A stretch of DNA of 64,000 nucleotides from Phaseolus vulgaris (Eukaryota; Streptophyta; Magnoliopsida; Fabales; Fabaceae), in contig NC_023759.2 of assembly GCF_000499845.2 (NCBI RefSeq), positions 24,023,067 through 24,087,066 on the forward strand, read 5' to 3'. The notes under the pieces are model-generated. The model made no database searches, was not told the origin of the DNA, and saw only the letters and a program-made list of their open reading frames with translations. The position numbers and the translations under genes were made by a program. Shown one piece after another: positions 29,699-40,862 of the stretch (position 1 is the first letter of the stretch; the number at the start of each line of letters is the position of its first letter).

Positions 29699-29705
29699 AT
29701 TTATA
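29699..29705 (-). promoter_or_regulatory. TATA box (TATAAAT) of the synthase gene
   Basis: The coding strand reads ATTATAAATGAG here, so the TATA box physically overlaps the first in-frame ATG at 29700-29698. Transcription would start about 25-35 nt downstream, after that ATG, leaving a leader rich in C, T and A (29670-29635) and Met at 29634 as the first translatable start. The duplicated promoter copy near 30500 keeps TATAAAT but has C instead of G after it, destroying the upstream ATG, which also argues against use of that ATG. Confidence 0.7.
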
Positions 29706-29719
29706 ATAGTAAGTATTTT

Positions 29720-30376
29720 TTATGTTTTTTATTAATGTTTTTCTAAAATACTTTTCAGCTCTTATCAATGCAATCAACGTTTTAAGAAAAATAGTAATAA
29801 AAATTAACACGTGCAAAATTAAAAGTCAGAATTGTGTGGTGCTGCAAACTGCAATAAGCACCCTCGTGATCCGTGCGCCAATATTATATTTGAGAAGTGA
29901 TATATTTCAAATTTGCTAGATTTACGATCTTATCCTTTTCCTAAAATTTACACTTTGACAAAAATAACCATATGATAAAATTACAAATTATATATTAGAA
30001 GTTAGAACAGGATATTAAAGTATTGTTACTGTACTATATTACAACAAAACATAACCACACACCCTTTATCAACCTTTACTTTACATTTAAATAAATTATT
30101 ATTTTATTATAATATAATATTTTATTAAAAAATCTATTTTTTAAATTAGTATTTTATTATAATATGATATTTTATTAAACAATTCAAGAATAAATGTAAT
30201 TTTTAAATAGTGATGCCAAAAGAATATTTCTTAAGAAAATACTCTAATACCTAAAAAAAGCATTCATTTCAGAAATCATTATAATAATATAATAATATAC
30301 ATTACTATATTAAATAAAAAAATATTATTACAATGTTAATTTATTAAGTTGTTCGGTAGAGGTAACTATTTTTAGA
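29720..30376. other. Upstream region of the synthase gene
   Basis: AT-rich with a TATTTTATTATAATATAATA-type tract near 30090-30170, given twice with small changes. No further gene. It presumably holds the promoter-distal region between the gene and its damaged duplicate. Confidence 0.4.
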
Positions 30377-30593
30377 GTCGGGAATGTGGGCGGGGATATA
30401 CTTGGGCCGGAAACGAGAGCGAGTGGTGATGATGGATGCAATTTGATTTAGAGGAAAGGAACTTTGGATTTAGGAGGAAGATGTTTGTCTTCTGATTTAT
30501 AGAAAATATATTTGTATTTTTTTAATAATATTTTTCTAAAATAATTTAACATTTCTTCATGTCTTATCAATGTAATCAACGTTTTAAGAAAAA
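30377..30593 (-). pseudogene. Duplicated synthase promoter and exon 1 start (part 1)
   Basis: Aligns with 29579-29792: the GGAATGTGG, GATATACTTGGG and CGAGAGCGAG exon sequence, the leader with GAGGAAAGGAACTTTGG, the TATAAAT box, and the AATCAACGTTTTAAGAAAAA upstream block. The ATG equivalent to 29634 is lost and the rest of exon 1 is missing, so it cannot make the protein. It is broken at AAAAA by a solo LTR. Confidence 0.8.
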
Positions 30594-31667
30594 TGTTCCT
30601 CCTGTTGACTAGATTGTGGTTCGTGCGTAGCTGTGACTCGCGTATCAAGGACTCCTTCGTCTTTGTTCCAGATCACCACCCTTCGCCGCCGTGAGTACCT
30701 GAAATAGAGAGAACAAAGGGCGTCCTCGCGGCCGTTTGCACTCCGACGCTCAAGTCAGTAAGGCAGTAAACACCGTGCACCTCCGTATCGGAACACTGTG
30801 ACTCGGGTGTTCTGAAGGTGCGTAACCGTTTTCTAACTAACTTCTCTCTGGTGCTCAAATCACTCGTGCGTACAAGGTGCAAGCTAGCAAATGATTCAAG
30901 CGTGTGTAAAAGTGTAAGAACGTACCTCTCTAAGCTTTCATAAAAACTTATATACCTTGGGTTTCAGTGCTACTGCCACGTGTCACTTATGATTTAAGCG
31001 CAACTCCACGTGGAAGGCCTTACCACGCTGTAACCCAACGGGAAATCCTAGCGCGTAAGTCTTCCCTCCTCGAAGTGCATCCGGCGCAGGGGATGACTAC
31101 CTGGGTGCCAACTCATGCGCCCCAGCCTCTAGTCACTCGCCCGGGGAGTATCTCAGCCTTCTTCTCTCACCATGCACGTAGATTACCCCTGGGACGTGGC
31201 CCTCTCCCGGGTTGTGTCTGTCCCAGCGATTCTCCAAAGGTGGCGTGGATTGCCATGTCCCTACACCTCATACACGGGTACTTCACGAGTCAGGTCACTC
31301 CTTGCTGGTACTGGGAATATGGCCTTGAAGCCACCTTTCTCTTCTCTTTATTACTGTTCTGAGGTACCGAGGCCTGCGGCCTCCACGCCCGTACCGTGGC
31401 CTCTTACTGTGTTGCGCCCTCCACGGTCTTCCCTACCCGTGGGTATCGGGGGGGGGGGGGTGGCACCATCTGGGCCAAAGCACGCTCTTAGGACAACGGG
31501 TCACGCCTTTAAGGTGGGCGACGCCTAAACCTGCCGACCCCCAAAGCCGGCGACACCCATACCTGGCGACGCCCAAGGCGGTCAACACTAACTTTCCTCC
31601 TTGGAGCCCCTTGGTGGGTCCCATCGTATGTTTGACTTTGGTCAACGCCTGAGGACGGGTCGGTACA
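30594..31667 (-). mobile_element. Solo LTR, LTR-3 family, TSD AAAAA
   Basis: 1074 bp, TGTACCGACCCG at its 5' end (31667, minus) and AGGAGGAACA at its 3' end. AAAAA lies on both sides (30589-30593 and 31668-31672), and the flanks rejoin into the duplicated promoter. It contains a G10 run near 31450 and the GAGCGTCGGAGTGC module (30738-30757, minus). Confidence 0.88.
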
Positions 31668-31756
31668 AAAAATATTAAGATTAATAAAATAATAATCGAT
31701 GCATGTATCGAAGATTCAGATCAGAATTGTGGTGTTGCAAACCGCACTAAGATATT
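31668..31756 (-). pseudogene. Duplicated synthase upstream region (part 2)
   Basis: Continues the similarity to 29793-29866, with CAGAATTGTGGTGTTGCAAA and CGCACTAAG matching the CAGAATTGTGTGGTGCTGC region near the gene. It is cut at ATATT by the next solo LTR. Confidence 0.65.
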
Positions 31757-32962
31757 TGTACCGTCCTGTATCCGGGCGTTGACAAAGTCAAGGTCAAAGT
31801 CAACGTCGGGGTCAAAGTCAACATAAGGCGTCGCCTAGGTGAGGAGACGCCAAGTGCAAGCATCGCCGAGGCGGGGCGTCACCGAGAGGAAGCGTCGCCA
31901 AGGTAAGGCGTCGCCTAGGTGAAGGCATCGCCAAGTCAAGGCGTCGCCCGGCTAGGGCGTTGCCAATGTCAAATGTCACAAAAGCAAGGCAATCACAGTG
32001 TTGCTCCCCGATACCCATGGGTAGGAAAGACCATGGAGGGAGCAACGCCGTGGGGAGGCCTCAAACCCCGATAATCCGGGGTAGCAATAAGAGAAGAGAA
32101 AGGTGGCTTCAAGGCCATAGTAATAGCGCCAGTGGAGAGCAACCTGACTCGTGAAACGCCCATGCCGCCCCAGAGACGCCCTTGGGATAGATACGACTCA
32201 TGAGGAGGGTCACGCCCAGGGGAGCCAGGTGCAGGGTACGAGAGGAAGGTAGATACGCTCTCAAAGTGAGTGACTAGATGTTTGGGGGCATGAGTTGGCA
32301 CCCAAAAGGTCACCCCTTGCGCAGATGCACTCCCAGGTAGTGAGGACTCACACGAGGAAATACCCTCAGATGGGGTCACGGCGCTGTGAGGCCCTCCACG
32401 TGTACAACAGCCAAGTCAGAATAGAAACGTCATTTTGTCAGGTACAAGGTAATTAAAGTTATTTAACACAGTTTACGTTTCGAGCATTTAAGGTACTATA
32501 AATGCTCCCAAGCGGTTTGAACGTCTTAAATGCGCTGGACGTTTTATAATTAAATGCGTTTTAAGGTGCTTTGAATGCGGGAGTAACTTAAATAGCGCCT
32601 TGAATGTTGGAAACGGGGTTGGAACTTTTGGCAGACTTTCCCAGAGTACACTCTAGTAGCTTGCTCGAATCTTGAGATTACGGACAAGGGACTAGAGAGA
32701 GAGAGGTTGTTTGCCAGAGGGAGAAAGATACACAATACACAGTTTCTTTTGACCACCTTCAGAGTGCCATTCATGGTGCTCCGATACGGAGGTGAAGAGT
32801 TTGGTGTTTCTTGCTAGCTAACTTGAGCGTCGGAGTGCAAACGGCCGCTAGGGCGCCCTTTTGTCCTTCTTTGCAGGAATCCACAGGTAACCAGTGGGAA
32901 GGAGTCCCTAGCTGACGGGTGAGGTTGCGCACAAAGACGTCCCAGGTCAACCGGCCGGAACA
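31757..32962 (+). mobile_element. Solo LTR, LTR-3 family, TSD ATATT
   Basis: 1206 bp, beginning TGTACCGTCCTG and ending CCGGCCGGAACA, with ATATT at 31752-31756 and 32963-32967. The 5' half has CGTCGCC-rich short repeats (AGGCGTCGCC, AAGCGTCGCC). The ACTTGAGCGTCGGAGTGC module lies at 32821. Confidence 0.93.
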
Positions 32963-32967
32963 ATATT

Positions 32968-33290
32968 GTACCAGGGTACCGATAATTTGACAACCTTATT
33001 ATGGTTGCGCCAGAATACAACTTGTTGAGTTGGCTGCTTTAATAATAAAGAATTATATGATAGAGTCTACTTACTTAGTTGAGAAATTTAAAAAACTGAG
33101 TGTTTGAAATGTTGGTTTTCGTGAAGGAGGTGTTACAAACCCCAGTAAGATATTGTGTCATGATATCGATAATTTGACAACTCCATTATGGTTGCGCCAT
33201 AATACAACTGGTTGAGTTGGCTGCTTTAATAATAAAGAATTACATGATAGAGTCCACTTGCTTAGTTGAGAAATTTAAAAAACTGAGTGT
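32968..33290. repeat. Tandem duplication of an AT-rich block
   Basis: Two copies of a block with CGATAATTTGACAAC, TTATGGTTGCGCCA and AAATTTAAAAAACTGAGTGT lie at about 32978-33110 and 33168-33290. The first copy's left part (TTGCAAACCGCACTAAGATA) lies left of the solo LTR and matches ACAAACCCCAGTAAGATA near 33137, so the duplication is older than the LTR-3 insertion at 31757. Confidence 0.8.
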
Positions 33291-33664
33291 TGTACCGACC
33301 AGGTCATCGGGTGTGATGACGTGGACAAGAGAAAGGTAGGTGGTCAAGAAGTCAACGTAGTCGCCGTATGTAGAAGCGGCGTTTTGCAGTATAAATAATC
33401 GGTTATCGCCGAGATGTGTCACCGCCAAGATGGATCATCGCCCATCGCCCAAGAGAAGCATTGCGCAGAAGTAAGACGTCGCCGAGTGTAGACATCGCCC
33501 TAAAGTTGGGTGACGGCACTGTGGGACCCTCCGCACAGAATAGATGATCGAGTCAAAGGGGCACCCACGAAGTATGATGGCCCGAGAAATACAGCGCTCA
33601 AGTTAGAGCCCAAGTGGCCTTAAGGTTATACATTGCACTCCAGATAAGGGAAGCCCATGGGCCG
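33291..33664 (+). mobile_element. LTR-3-like LTR start, partial
   Basis: Begins TGTACCGACCAGGTCATCGG and runs about 374 bp until a second, very similar start at 33665. Sequence includes GTCGCCG/ATCGCC-type short repeats. Most likely the older half of a compound LTR. Confidence 0.7.
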
Positions 33665-34737
33665 TGTACCGACCAGGTCATCAGGCGTGATGACGTGTCT
33701 TGCACGTGCTCGAGTGGGGCGTGCTCAATGGAACGCGTAGGCAAGAAAAGATGAATGGCTCGGAAGTGGGCATAGTCGCCGATCGGTGGATTTGCGTTAT
33801 CCGATCTCCAGTGTGCGTAACCGACGGTCACCAGAGTTGCGTCGCAGTCGCCGTATGAGAATGCTAGGAGATCGGGTGGTTTACACACCGCCACAAGGAG
33901 CACGTCGCCGGGTCTCCCAGCGAACTTAGTTAAGGCTGTCGATGGCTCAGAAGGGTAATTCCAAGCGTGTAAGTTCAGTAAGACGATGGTGGCACCAGCT
34001 TGGGGCATGAAAGTCGAGTGGGTTGGGGAAACACCTTGCACATCAACGACAGGATTCCCAAAGTGGACATTCGTTGGTGGCAAGGTTTCCCCAGCTAGAA
34101 CATGCATGGCCCCTGCGCAAAGAATGACCTTTAAGTTGCCCCAATCCAGATGATGACACGTGTAGGGTTGGATGTCACCAGTTACTCCAACCTAGATAAC
34201 GACACGTGTAGGGTTGGGAGCAATGGAGAAATGACGCTCAAGTTGCCTTAGCTCAGATGACGACACGTATAGGGCTGGGCGCTACCTGCTATCCCAGCCC
34301 AGATGGCGACACGTGCAGGGCTAGATGCGAGCCACGCGTCCAAAAGCATAACGGCCTGGAGAGAGAAGAAACCTAGCTATAAAGGTAACCTTAACAGAAT
34401 CTGCAGAGGGACGCTTTCATAATGACACAGAGCACTAAACCCTAGTTGTTCTTGACGGCGCACCCAGCTGTGAGTACAAGGCAATTAGGGCAACACAGTT
34501 TAGTCCTTCAGTACAGTTTTCGACCACCCTCAGAGCATTCGTTCAAGTGCTCCGATACGGGGGTGCGTCACCTTTGATGTTTCTCGCTGGCTGACTTGAG
34601 CGTCGGAGTGCAAACGGCCGCGAGGGCGCCCCTTTGTTCTTCTTTTTCAGGTACTCATAGACAAGGCAGAACGAAGGTGATCTAGCTCGTGAGGACAAGC
34701 CACTCGTAGAGACGACCCAAGTCAACCGGCCGGAACA
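33665..34737 (+). mobile_element. LTR-3-like solo LTR
   Basis: 1073 bp, TGTACCGACCAGGTCATCAG to CCGGCCGGAACA, with the ACTTGAGCGTCGGAGTGC module at 34596. Its immediate flanks (GGCCG and AGAGT) do not match. The flank left of 33291 (AGTGT) matches AGAGT at 34738 with one mismatch, so 33291-34737 may have entered as one unit. Confidence 0.75.
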
Positions 34738-36383
34738 AGAGTATTGCGATTTTGATGATTTATTTTTCATCGTTGCTTAGATTACGAAGGAGCAGAAGCA
34801 CATGGACAATTTTGTGGGTGTTTTGAGAAGGAAGTGATGGAAGAAGTGCCTTCATGATTTTGGAGTTTTGTTGGTGAATGGTGGAAGCATCATGGATTGA
34901 AGACAAAACAAGGTCCTCCTAAGATTGATGGTGACCTTGAAGGTGCATGAGAGGTAGGGATTGAGAGTGGCGAGGTCAACTCTACTTGGAAAATGGGATT
35001 TGTGAAGATCAATAGCCTAACCTAAGAGGTTTTTGGGCAAGAAGTGAAATTGGCACAATTTGGCAGCAATTCACTAAGTATATTAATCTTGCAAAACTAA
35101 GAGCCAAGGCACTCCTTAAATAGCTTAGGAGGTCGGTTTACACAAGGTAAAACTGAGAGGGAAATTCAAATGCTATGCAAGTATGAATGGCGCCTAAAAT
35201 TCAACACATGGGAAGTAAGTTCTAGAATCTAGCATGTGCAAGTAGATCTAGAACTTACGCTCCTCCTTGGGCTAATGTGGGTCGGTCCTAAGTTTAATTA
35301 TGAGTTTAGGGAACTCTAATTAAACTTAGGTTAGCATTTTAGGTACCAATTTGCATGTTCAAAAAAATTACAAAAGAAATAGTCTATGCTAGTTTTAACA
35401 AAAAATTAAAAGCTATTCTACGCTAGGAACTTTGGCATCTTTGAGCATGTAGAGATAGGTCTCTCTACCATCAGTAGCAGTGTTCCAATCCTCTTCAAGC
35501 TTTCTAGGCATGACCCTAGTGATTGGTCAAATATGACAAGGTGGTGGGATTTCAGTTGTAGTGGTGCTTGGGCCTCTTCCATCAGGAAGCCTAGGTGTTG
35601 CTTACTTTTTGTAGAAAGGGATTTCGAGGGGTTTAGGTTTCCATTGGACGTTTTGCGAAGGGAGAAGGAAGTAGAGATCCATTGCGAAGGGAGAAGGATT
35701 TGCGTTTTCGATTGGGAGTGACACTTCGATTACATTGGCAATGCGATTGCAATTTCGCTCAGATCTTGATTGTTTGTTTTTTTTTTTACTTCGTTTGATT
35801 GGGGTTTATTTGTTTGATTGTTTTGGTAATTGTTTTTAAGGTTTAGTGTGCTGTTATTTCATGTGTTTGTTTGATGTTGTGGTTTTTGAGTTTAGAACTT
35901 TGAATTGTTTTGTGCTTTGCGTTTTTGGGAGAGTGGTTCTGTTGTTTTTGTGTGTGTTGTGATTTACGGGTGATAGATTACGCTTTGTTCCATAGTGCCC
36001 CATTGAAGATAAATGTTGATGTTAATTTTTCAATTTGAGTACCTTATTCAAAATTGTTGTTGTGGAGTTGGCAATTACAATTTTTGTTGTTGCAGGTTTT
36101 CTTGTTCTGTCTATATATTGGAGTACATATATTAGAGTCATTATCCAAGTCTAATGGAATTATCCAAGTATGGCTCATGCAGTGGATTGACTAGTTTATA
36201 TATGTAGTTTTTTTATTATTAAATTTTACTTTGTTTGTTTAGTTTCTTCAATGGTTTCCCGTAGCTATTTTAGAGTGGCAATTCAAAGTTCATATAGATC
36301 TAAATTCTTATAATTATGAATTTATAGGTTAGATGTGCAACTTGGAACAAAACCTAAACATGGTGTTGGAGATAAAGGAGAGG
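34738..36383. other. Unassigned, probably old transposon DNA
   Basis: No protein family recognised. Features include a G/A-rich stretch with GAAGGAGCAGAAGC (34785), TAAACTTAGG repeats near 35296-35335 and T-rich segments after 35770. It resembles the non-coding part of an LTR element, but I see no ends. Confidence 0.3.
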
Positions 36384-36400
36384 CAGTAGTTGGTTTTTTG

Positions 36401-36490
36401 CAAATGCGGTTATTCAAATAGCCGCATTTGTAAATCAAAAAGCTTGATTTACAAATGCGGTTTTTACATTTAGCAGCATTTGTAAAAAAA
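36401..36490. repeat. Left subterminal repeats of the CACTA element
   Basis: Four copies of CAAATGCGG/CCGCATTTG-type motifs in alternating orientation. These are the kind of subterminal sites bound by the element's own TNPA-type protein. Confidence 0.75.
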
Positions 36491-37264
36491 TTTTACCCTA
36501 AAAATTTTACGCGCCTCAACAGTTTCGTAGTTTCTTTCTCTTTGCGCTCATCTCTCTTCTTCGTTTTCTCTCATTTTCGAACTCATTGCTGCACTCGAAG
36601 GTATTTCGTTTTCCATTGCTGCAAGTGCATTGAACTTCATTGTTTTTAATGGCTTTCGCTTTCCCTATTGCTTTCGTTTTTAATGGGTTTCGGTTTCCAT
36701 TGCTGCATATCGAACGTACTGTTCCATTGGCTCGCCGCTCCGCCACTGCTTCCGCCGCCGCTGTCGCCACTGCCGTTGTTCCTCTTTGTCCTCTTCCACT
36801 CTTCACCAACAACGTTCACCCACAAGGTTGGTTTTTAAATTTTTAATTTTTTTTTTTTGCATTTTTTGGATTTTGTTTTATGTATTATAATTTATTTTGA
36901 ATTTTAATTTTTATATTATTTAGTATTTATTATATTTCGAATTTGTATGTTTTTTATGTATTATAATTTATTTTTAATTTTAATTTTTATATTATTTAGT
37001 ATTTATTATATTTCGAATTTGTATGTTTTTTATGTATTATAATTTGTATTTTTCAAAATTTATATTATTATAATTTATAATTTGAATTTGTATGTTTTTT
37101 TTTATGTATTATGTAATTTATATTATTTAATAGTTAGTTGTTACTTTATATGTTATATTTAGCAATAATACGTTCTGGTATCGAGTCCGAGGGTGTTCGA
37201 CCCTCGGCAAACGCGTGAAATAGAACACTGATATAAAAATTCTAATTATTCCAGAATATATAAT

Positions 37265-39024
37265 ATGGATAGAAATTGGATGAATTGTGTTCGTATAAGT
37301 GAGGAGTACGAAAGAGGAGTAGAAGAATTTATACAATTTGCACAACGTAATGCGATTAATAGTGGTCATGATGGAGCAAAGATCAGTTGTCCGTGCGTTA
37401 ATTGCTTGAATGGAATGATACTGGATGTTAATATAATGAGGGAGCACCTGCTATGTGATGGGTTTCTTCGATCTTATACAACTTGGACATGGCATGGTGA
37501 ATTATTAAATTTACCACGTGTTTCCGTAACTGAAGAATACGTGAGGTCCACCATGGATGAAGTAGTACACGATGATGTAGATGATGATCGATTGGAAGAC
37601 ATGATTCGTGATGTAGGAGCCGAGTCTTTTGCAAAAGCGCATGGATATGAAAGTATGTCAAGCGATGCAGAGACTCCATTGTATCCTGGATCAACTAACT
37701 TCACACAGTTGTCGGCGGTGTTAAGATTGATAAATTTGAAGGCAATAAATGGATGGACTGATAAAAGCTTCACGGAATTGCTTCAGTTGTTGAAGGATAT
37801 GCTTCCAGAGGGAAATACTCTACCTAATCGTAATTATGAGGCCAAAAAGATTCTTTGTCCAATGGGTATGGAGTATAAAAAGATACATGCATGTCCTAAT
37901 GATTGTATATTATACCGGAAAAGTTTTGAATTGTTGAAAAGTTGTCCGAGGTGTGGGTTATCACGTTATAAGTTGAAACAAAAAGATGATGATACTATTG
38001 AAGATATAGAAAAGCATGGAGCCCCAATGAAGGTTATGTGGTATCTTCCCATCATTCCAAGGATGAAGCGTTTGTTTGCAAACCCAAACGATGCTAAGAA
38101 TCTTAGATGGCATGTAGATGAGAGGAAATGTGATGGCATGTACCGACATCCAGCTGATTCTATTCAGTGGAAGAAATTTGATGATGAGTTTCCAGAGTTT
38201 GGTAAAGAATAAAGAAATATCCGACTTGGTTTAGCTACAGAAGGAATGAATTCGTTTGGTAATATGAGTACAAATCACAGTTCATGGCCTGTTTTACTAG
38301 TTATTTACAACTTACCTCCTGGATTGTATATGAACCGAAAATACATGATGTTGTCTATGATGATATCTGGTCCGAAACAGCCAGGGAATGATATTGATGT
38401 ATATCTAAGTCCTTTAATTGAAGATTTGAAGTTAATGTGGGACCACGGTGTTGAAGTATTTGACGGATTTGCTAATGAAACTTTCAAACTTCATGCCATG
38501 TTATTTTGTACCATCAATGACTTTCCAGCATATGGTAACTTATCAGGTTATAGTGTTAAGGGGCATAAAGCATGTCCAATATGCGAAGAAGACACTGCTT
38601 CTCAACAATTGAAACATGGAAGGAAAACAGTATATCTTCGGCATCGGAGGTTTCTTAGAAGTCATCATCCTTACCGGAGGTTGAAAAAAGCCTTTAATGG
38701 ACACCAAGAGGGTAGTGGTCCACCAACTCCATTAACCGGTGTTGAGGTTTACGAAAAGGTAAATAACATAAACCACACCTTTGGTAAGTAAAAAAAAAGT
38801 CATCTGTGACAAATATTTGGAAGAAGAAATCAAACTTCTTTGATCTTCCGTACTGGTCGAGGTTAGAAGTCAGACATTGTATAGATGTAATGCATGTTGA
38901 GAAGAATGTGTGTGATAGCTTAATTGGTACACTTCTTAACATTAACGGGAAAACGAAGGATGGTCTAACTTCCTCGGGTGGTGGCCCTTGGAAAAGTCTA
39001 TCAAGATGCCACCACCTTACATAA
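37265..39024 (+). pseudogene. CACTA TNP2-like transposase
   Basis: The first frame (37265-38212) has the transposase-associated domain (CPCVNCLN and HLLCDGF, Cys/His-rich) and the start of Transposase_21 (CPNDCILYRKSFE, SCPRCG, MKRLFANPNDAK, DGMYRHPADS). An in-frame TAA at 38210 splits EFGKE from the next part (WPVLLVIYNLPPG, CPICEED). An A-run indel near 38792-38800 shifts the frame again before FFDLPYWSRL and DVMHVEKNV (38806 onward). The 3' half of the transposase is deleted after NINGKTKDG. Inactive. Confidence 0.85.
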
Positions 39025-40290
39025 CGTTCCTCTCTCCCTTGATGTAGCGAAGGTAACAGTTGAAAAAGTACGATTTCCTGATGCTCGTGTTCCACTACCT
39101 TCAGATGAGGTAACCACTGTGGCCGATGCATTTCAGACATTCGTTTCCTGGCCGAGAGAGCTCATTCGATTTATGCCCGAACCTCATGTAATATTTTCAT
39201 TTCATTATCTTATTTTTTATTTATATTTATATATTACATATAATTTAATACAAATGTTCTTTATCTTGTAGAAACCTTTTCGGCCACCAAGTCCGGAGAA
39301 GAAACGTGATGCTCCAGTTGACGATCCTATAGCTTCATTAACTCTCATTGCTAGTCAGATTGGCAATGAACCTTTTCCAGTTCCGTGGGATGATACATTT
39401 TTTAAAATAAACACTGAACTGTCATTGATGATGTACAACACAGATTTATCAGAATTTATATCTGGGAATCAGGAGCTCAATATAAGTATAATTCAATTTT
39501 TTATGATGTAAGTATCTTTACCTATTATTCAATTTACTTTATGTTAAATTATTATTGATTATGCTTTAACTAAAAACTTGTAGGTTTTTGCATAGAGTCT
39601 GTATCACTGAGGGGAAGGAAAATATGTATGGATTCTTAGATCCTGCATATACTAATCCCGTTGGACCAAAGTCATATGAGACTCAAGCATACTTCACTAA
39701 CACCCTAGAAAAAGAGGGAAAACAAATTTATTTATGCCCTTATATTAATGAGTAAGTTTAATTATATGTCATCAATAATTATTATTTCATGTTTTAAATA
39801 TATACTAACTCTTTTCATGGATGATATAGGCATCATTGGTAGTTACTTGTCTTATCAATGGTTGATAAGACTGTTGTGTGGTTTTGTTCCCTACACAAGA
39901 AGATTCCCACAAAATTTAAGGATATCATTGATACGTAAGTACATTATAAACTTAACTTTGTATATGTTACTAATTAACCATCTACTAACGGGGTTTTTTG
40001 TATTAACCGGTTCATGGTGTGGATATAACATCCTAAAAGGTCGATCTAGTTCAAATAATTTGAACTGGATAAGAATAAAGGTTTGTAATTTTTTTTCTTT
40101 CTCTACTATCATTGTTTATCAATATACTAACATATTACTTTTTATTGAATTATAGTGTAATAAACAACCAGGAAGCTATGAGTGTGGCTATTACATTATG
40201 CAATGGATGATTACCATTATAAGACTAGGTGTTAAAACTGGTTGGAAAGAGGTAATAACATGATATGTTAAATTATTTTTATAATTCTTG

Positions 40291-40327
<37 letters not shown>

Positions 40328-40472
40328 AAAAACTAATTTATGTCAACTATATTTTGCAATGCAGTTATTCACGGACGAAGTACCAATGAATTCGGAAGGC
40401 ATTTCTTATGTCAGTGATTCTTGGTCCACATACTTCATTAATTTTTATATCTCTACCATAGTTAATCAATAG
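39005..40472 (+). pseudogene. CACTA second gene with C-terminal Ulp1/C48-like peptidase region
   Basis: Remaining exons (approximate where noted): to 39187, 39272-39507, 39584-39751, 39830-39934, about 39985-40080, 40156-40251 and 40365-40472, with GT-AG sites. Text includes LHNVPLSLDVAKV, ADAFQTFVSWPRELI, ENMYGFLDPAY, the catalytic-type His-Trp pair followed by TAG (39840), VVWFCSLHKKIPTKF and the Cys-containing SYECGYYIMQW, ending in STIVNQ. The family's usual His-Trp-Gln has become His-Trp-stop (CAG to TAG). Its 5' end was lost in the deletion that joined it to the transposase. Such Ulp1-like genes are common in plant CACTA and MULE elements; their role is not settled. Confidence 0.8.
40290..40325. 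repeat. (AT)n microsatellite in a CACTA intron
   Basis: About sixteen AT dinucleotides between exons 40156-40251 and 40365-40472. Confidence 0.9.
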
Positions 40473-40631
40473 TGTAGGTTTTATTATGTTTGATTAATAT
40501 TGTAAATGTACATTTTGATTCTCTCAATTTATCTCTATATTTGTAAATTTGTCTGGCTGGGTTTGATCATTATATGCAGGTTAATTGATATGGTTTAGGG
40601 ACAATACGAATTGATCTTTAAAAAAAAAACA

Positions 40632-40862
40632 CTATTTACAAATGCGGTTATTTACCAAAGCCGCATTTGTAAATCAAAAAGCAAGATTTACAAATGCGGC
40701 TTTGGTAAATAACCGCATTTGTAAATGTGATTTACGAATGCGGCTATTTACCAAAGCCGCATTTGTAAATCTTAAACCCCTAAAACCCCAGCTCATTCAG
40801 AAGAATATACAAATGCGGCTATTTCAAATAACCGCATTCTTAAATCGCATTTACAAATGCAG
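40632..40862. repeat. Right subterminal repeats of the CACTA element
   Basis: About nine copies of TTTACAAATGCGG or its complement, alternating in orientation and able to form long hairpins. They run up to the junction at 40863, where Tat LTR sequence starts (CTCTAGCATATC), so the terminal inverted repeat itself is gone. Confidence 0.85.

Larger units (their letters stand above)
36384..40862 (+). mobile_element. CACTA (En/Spm) DNA transposon, decayed
   Basis: Bounded by clusters of the subterminal motif TTTACAAATGCGG in both orientations (36401-36490 and 40632-40862). The left end reads CAGTAGTTGGTTTTTTG, a possible decayed CACTA terminus. The right terminus is missing where Tat-B's truncated LTR begins. 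It encodes two genes in the same direction, TNP2-like transposase and a second protein with a Ulp1/C48-like end, joined by an internal deletion near 38980. Confidence 0.85.

Noticed and set aside
29635..29700. N-terminal 22-residue extension of the synthase (Ser-rich, could pass as a transit peptide)
   Set aside because: The ATG lies inside the TATAAAT box, and the duplicated promoter copy does not conserve it. The extension is too short and the normal legume N-terminus starts at the later Met.
30967..31528. Possible gene in the GC-rich block at 31 kb
   Set aside because: It lies inside a solo LTR with exact TSD. The frames have no recognisable domain and are interrupted in the related LTR copies.
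36455..36846. First exon of the CACTA transposase
   Set aside because: Phe/Arg-rich frame with no similarity to TNP2 N-termini. The transposase begins convincingly at 37265; this is probably leader.
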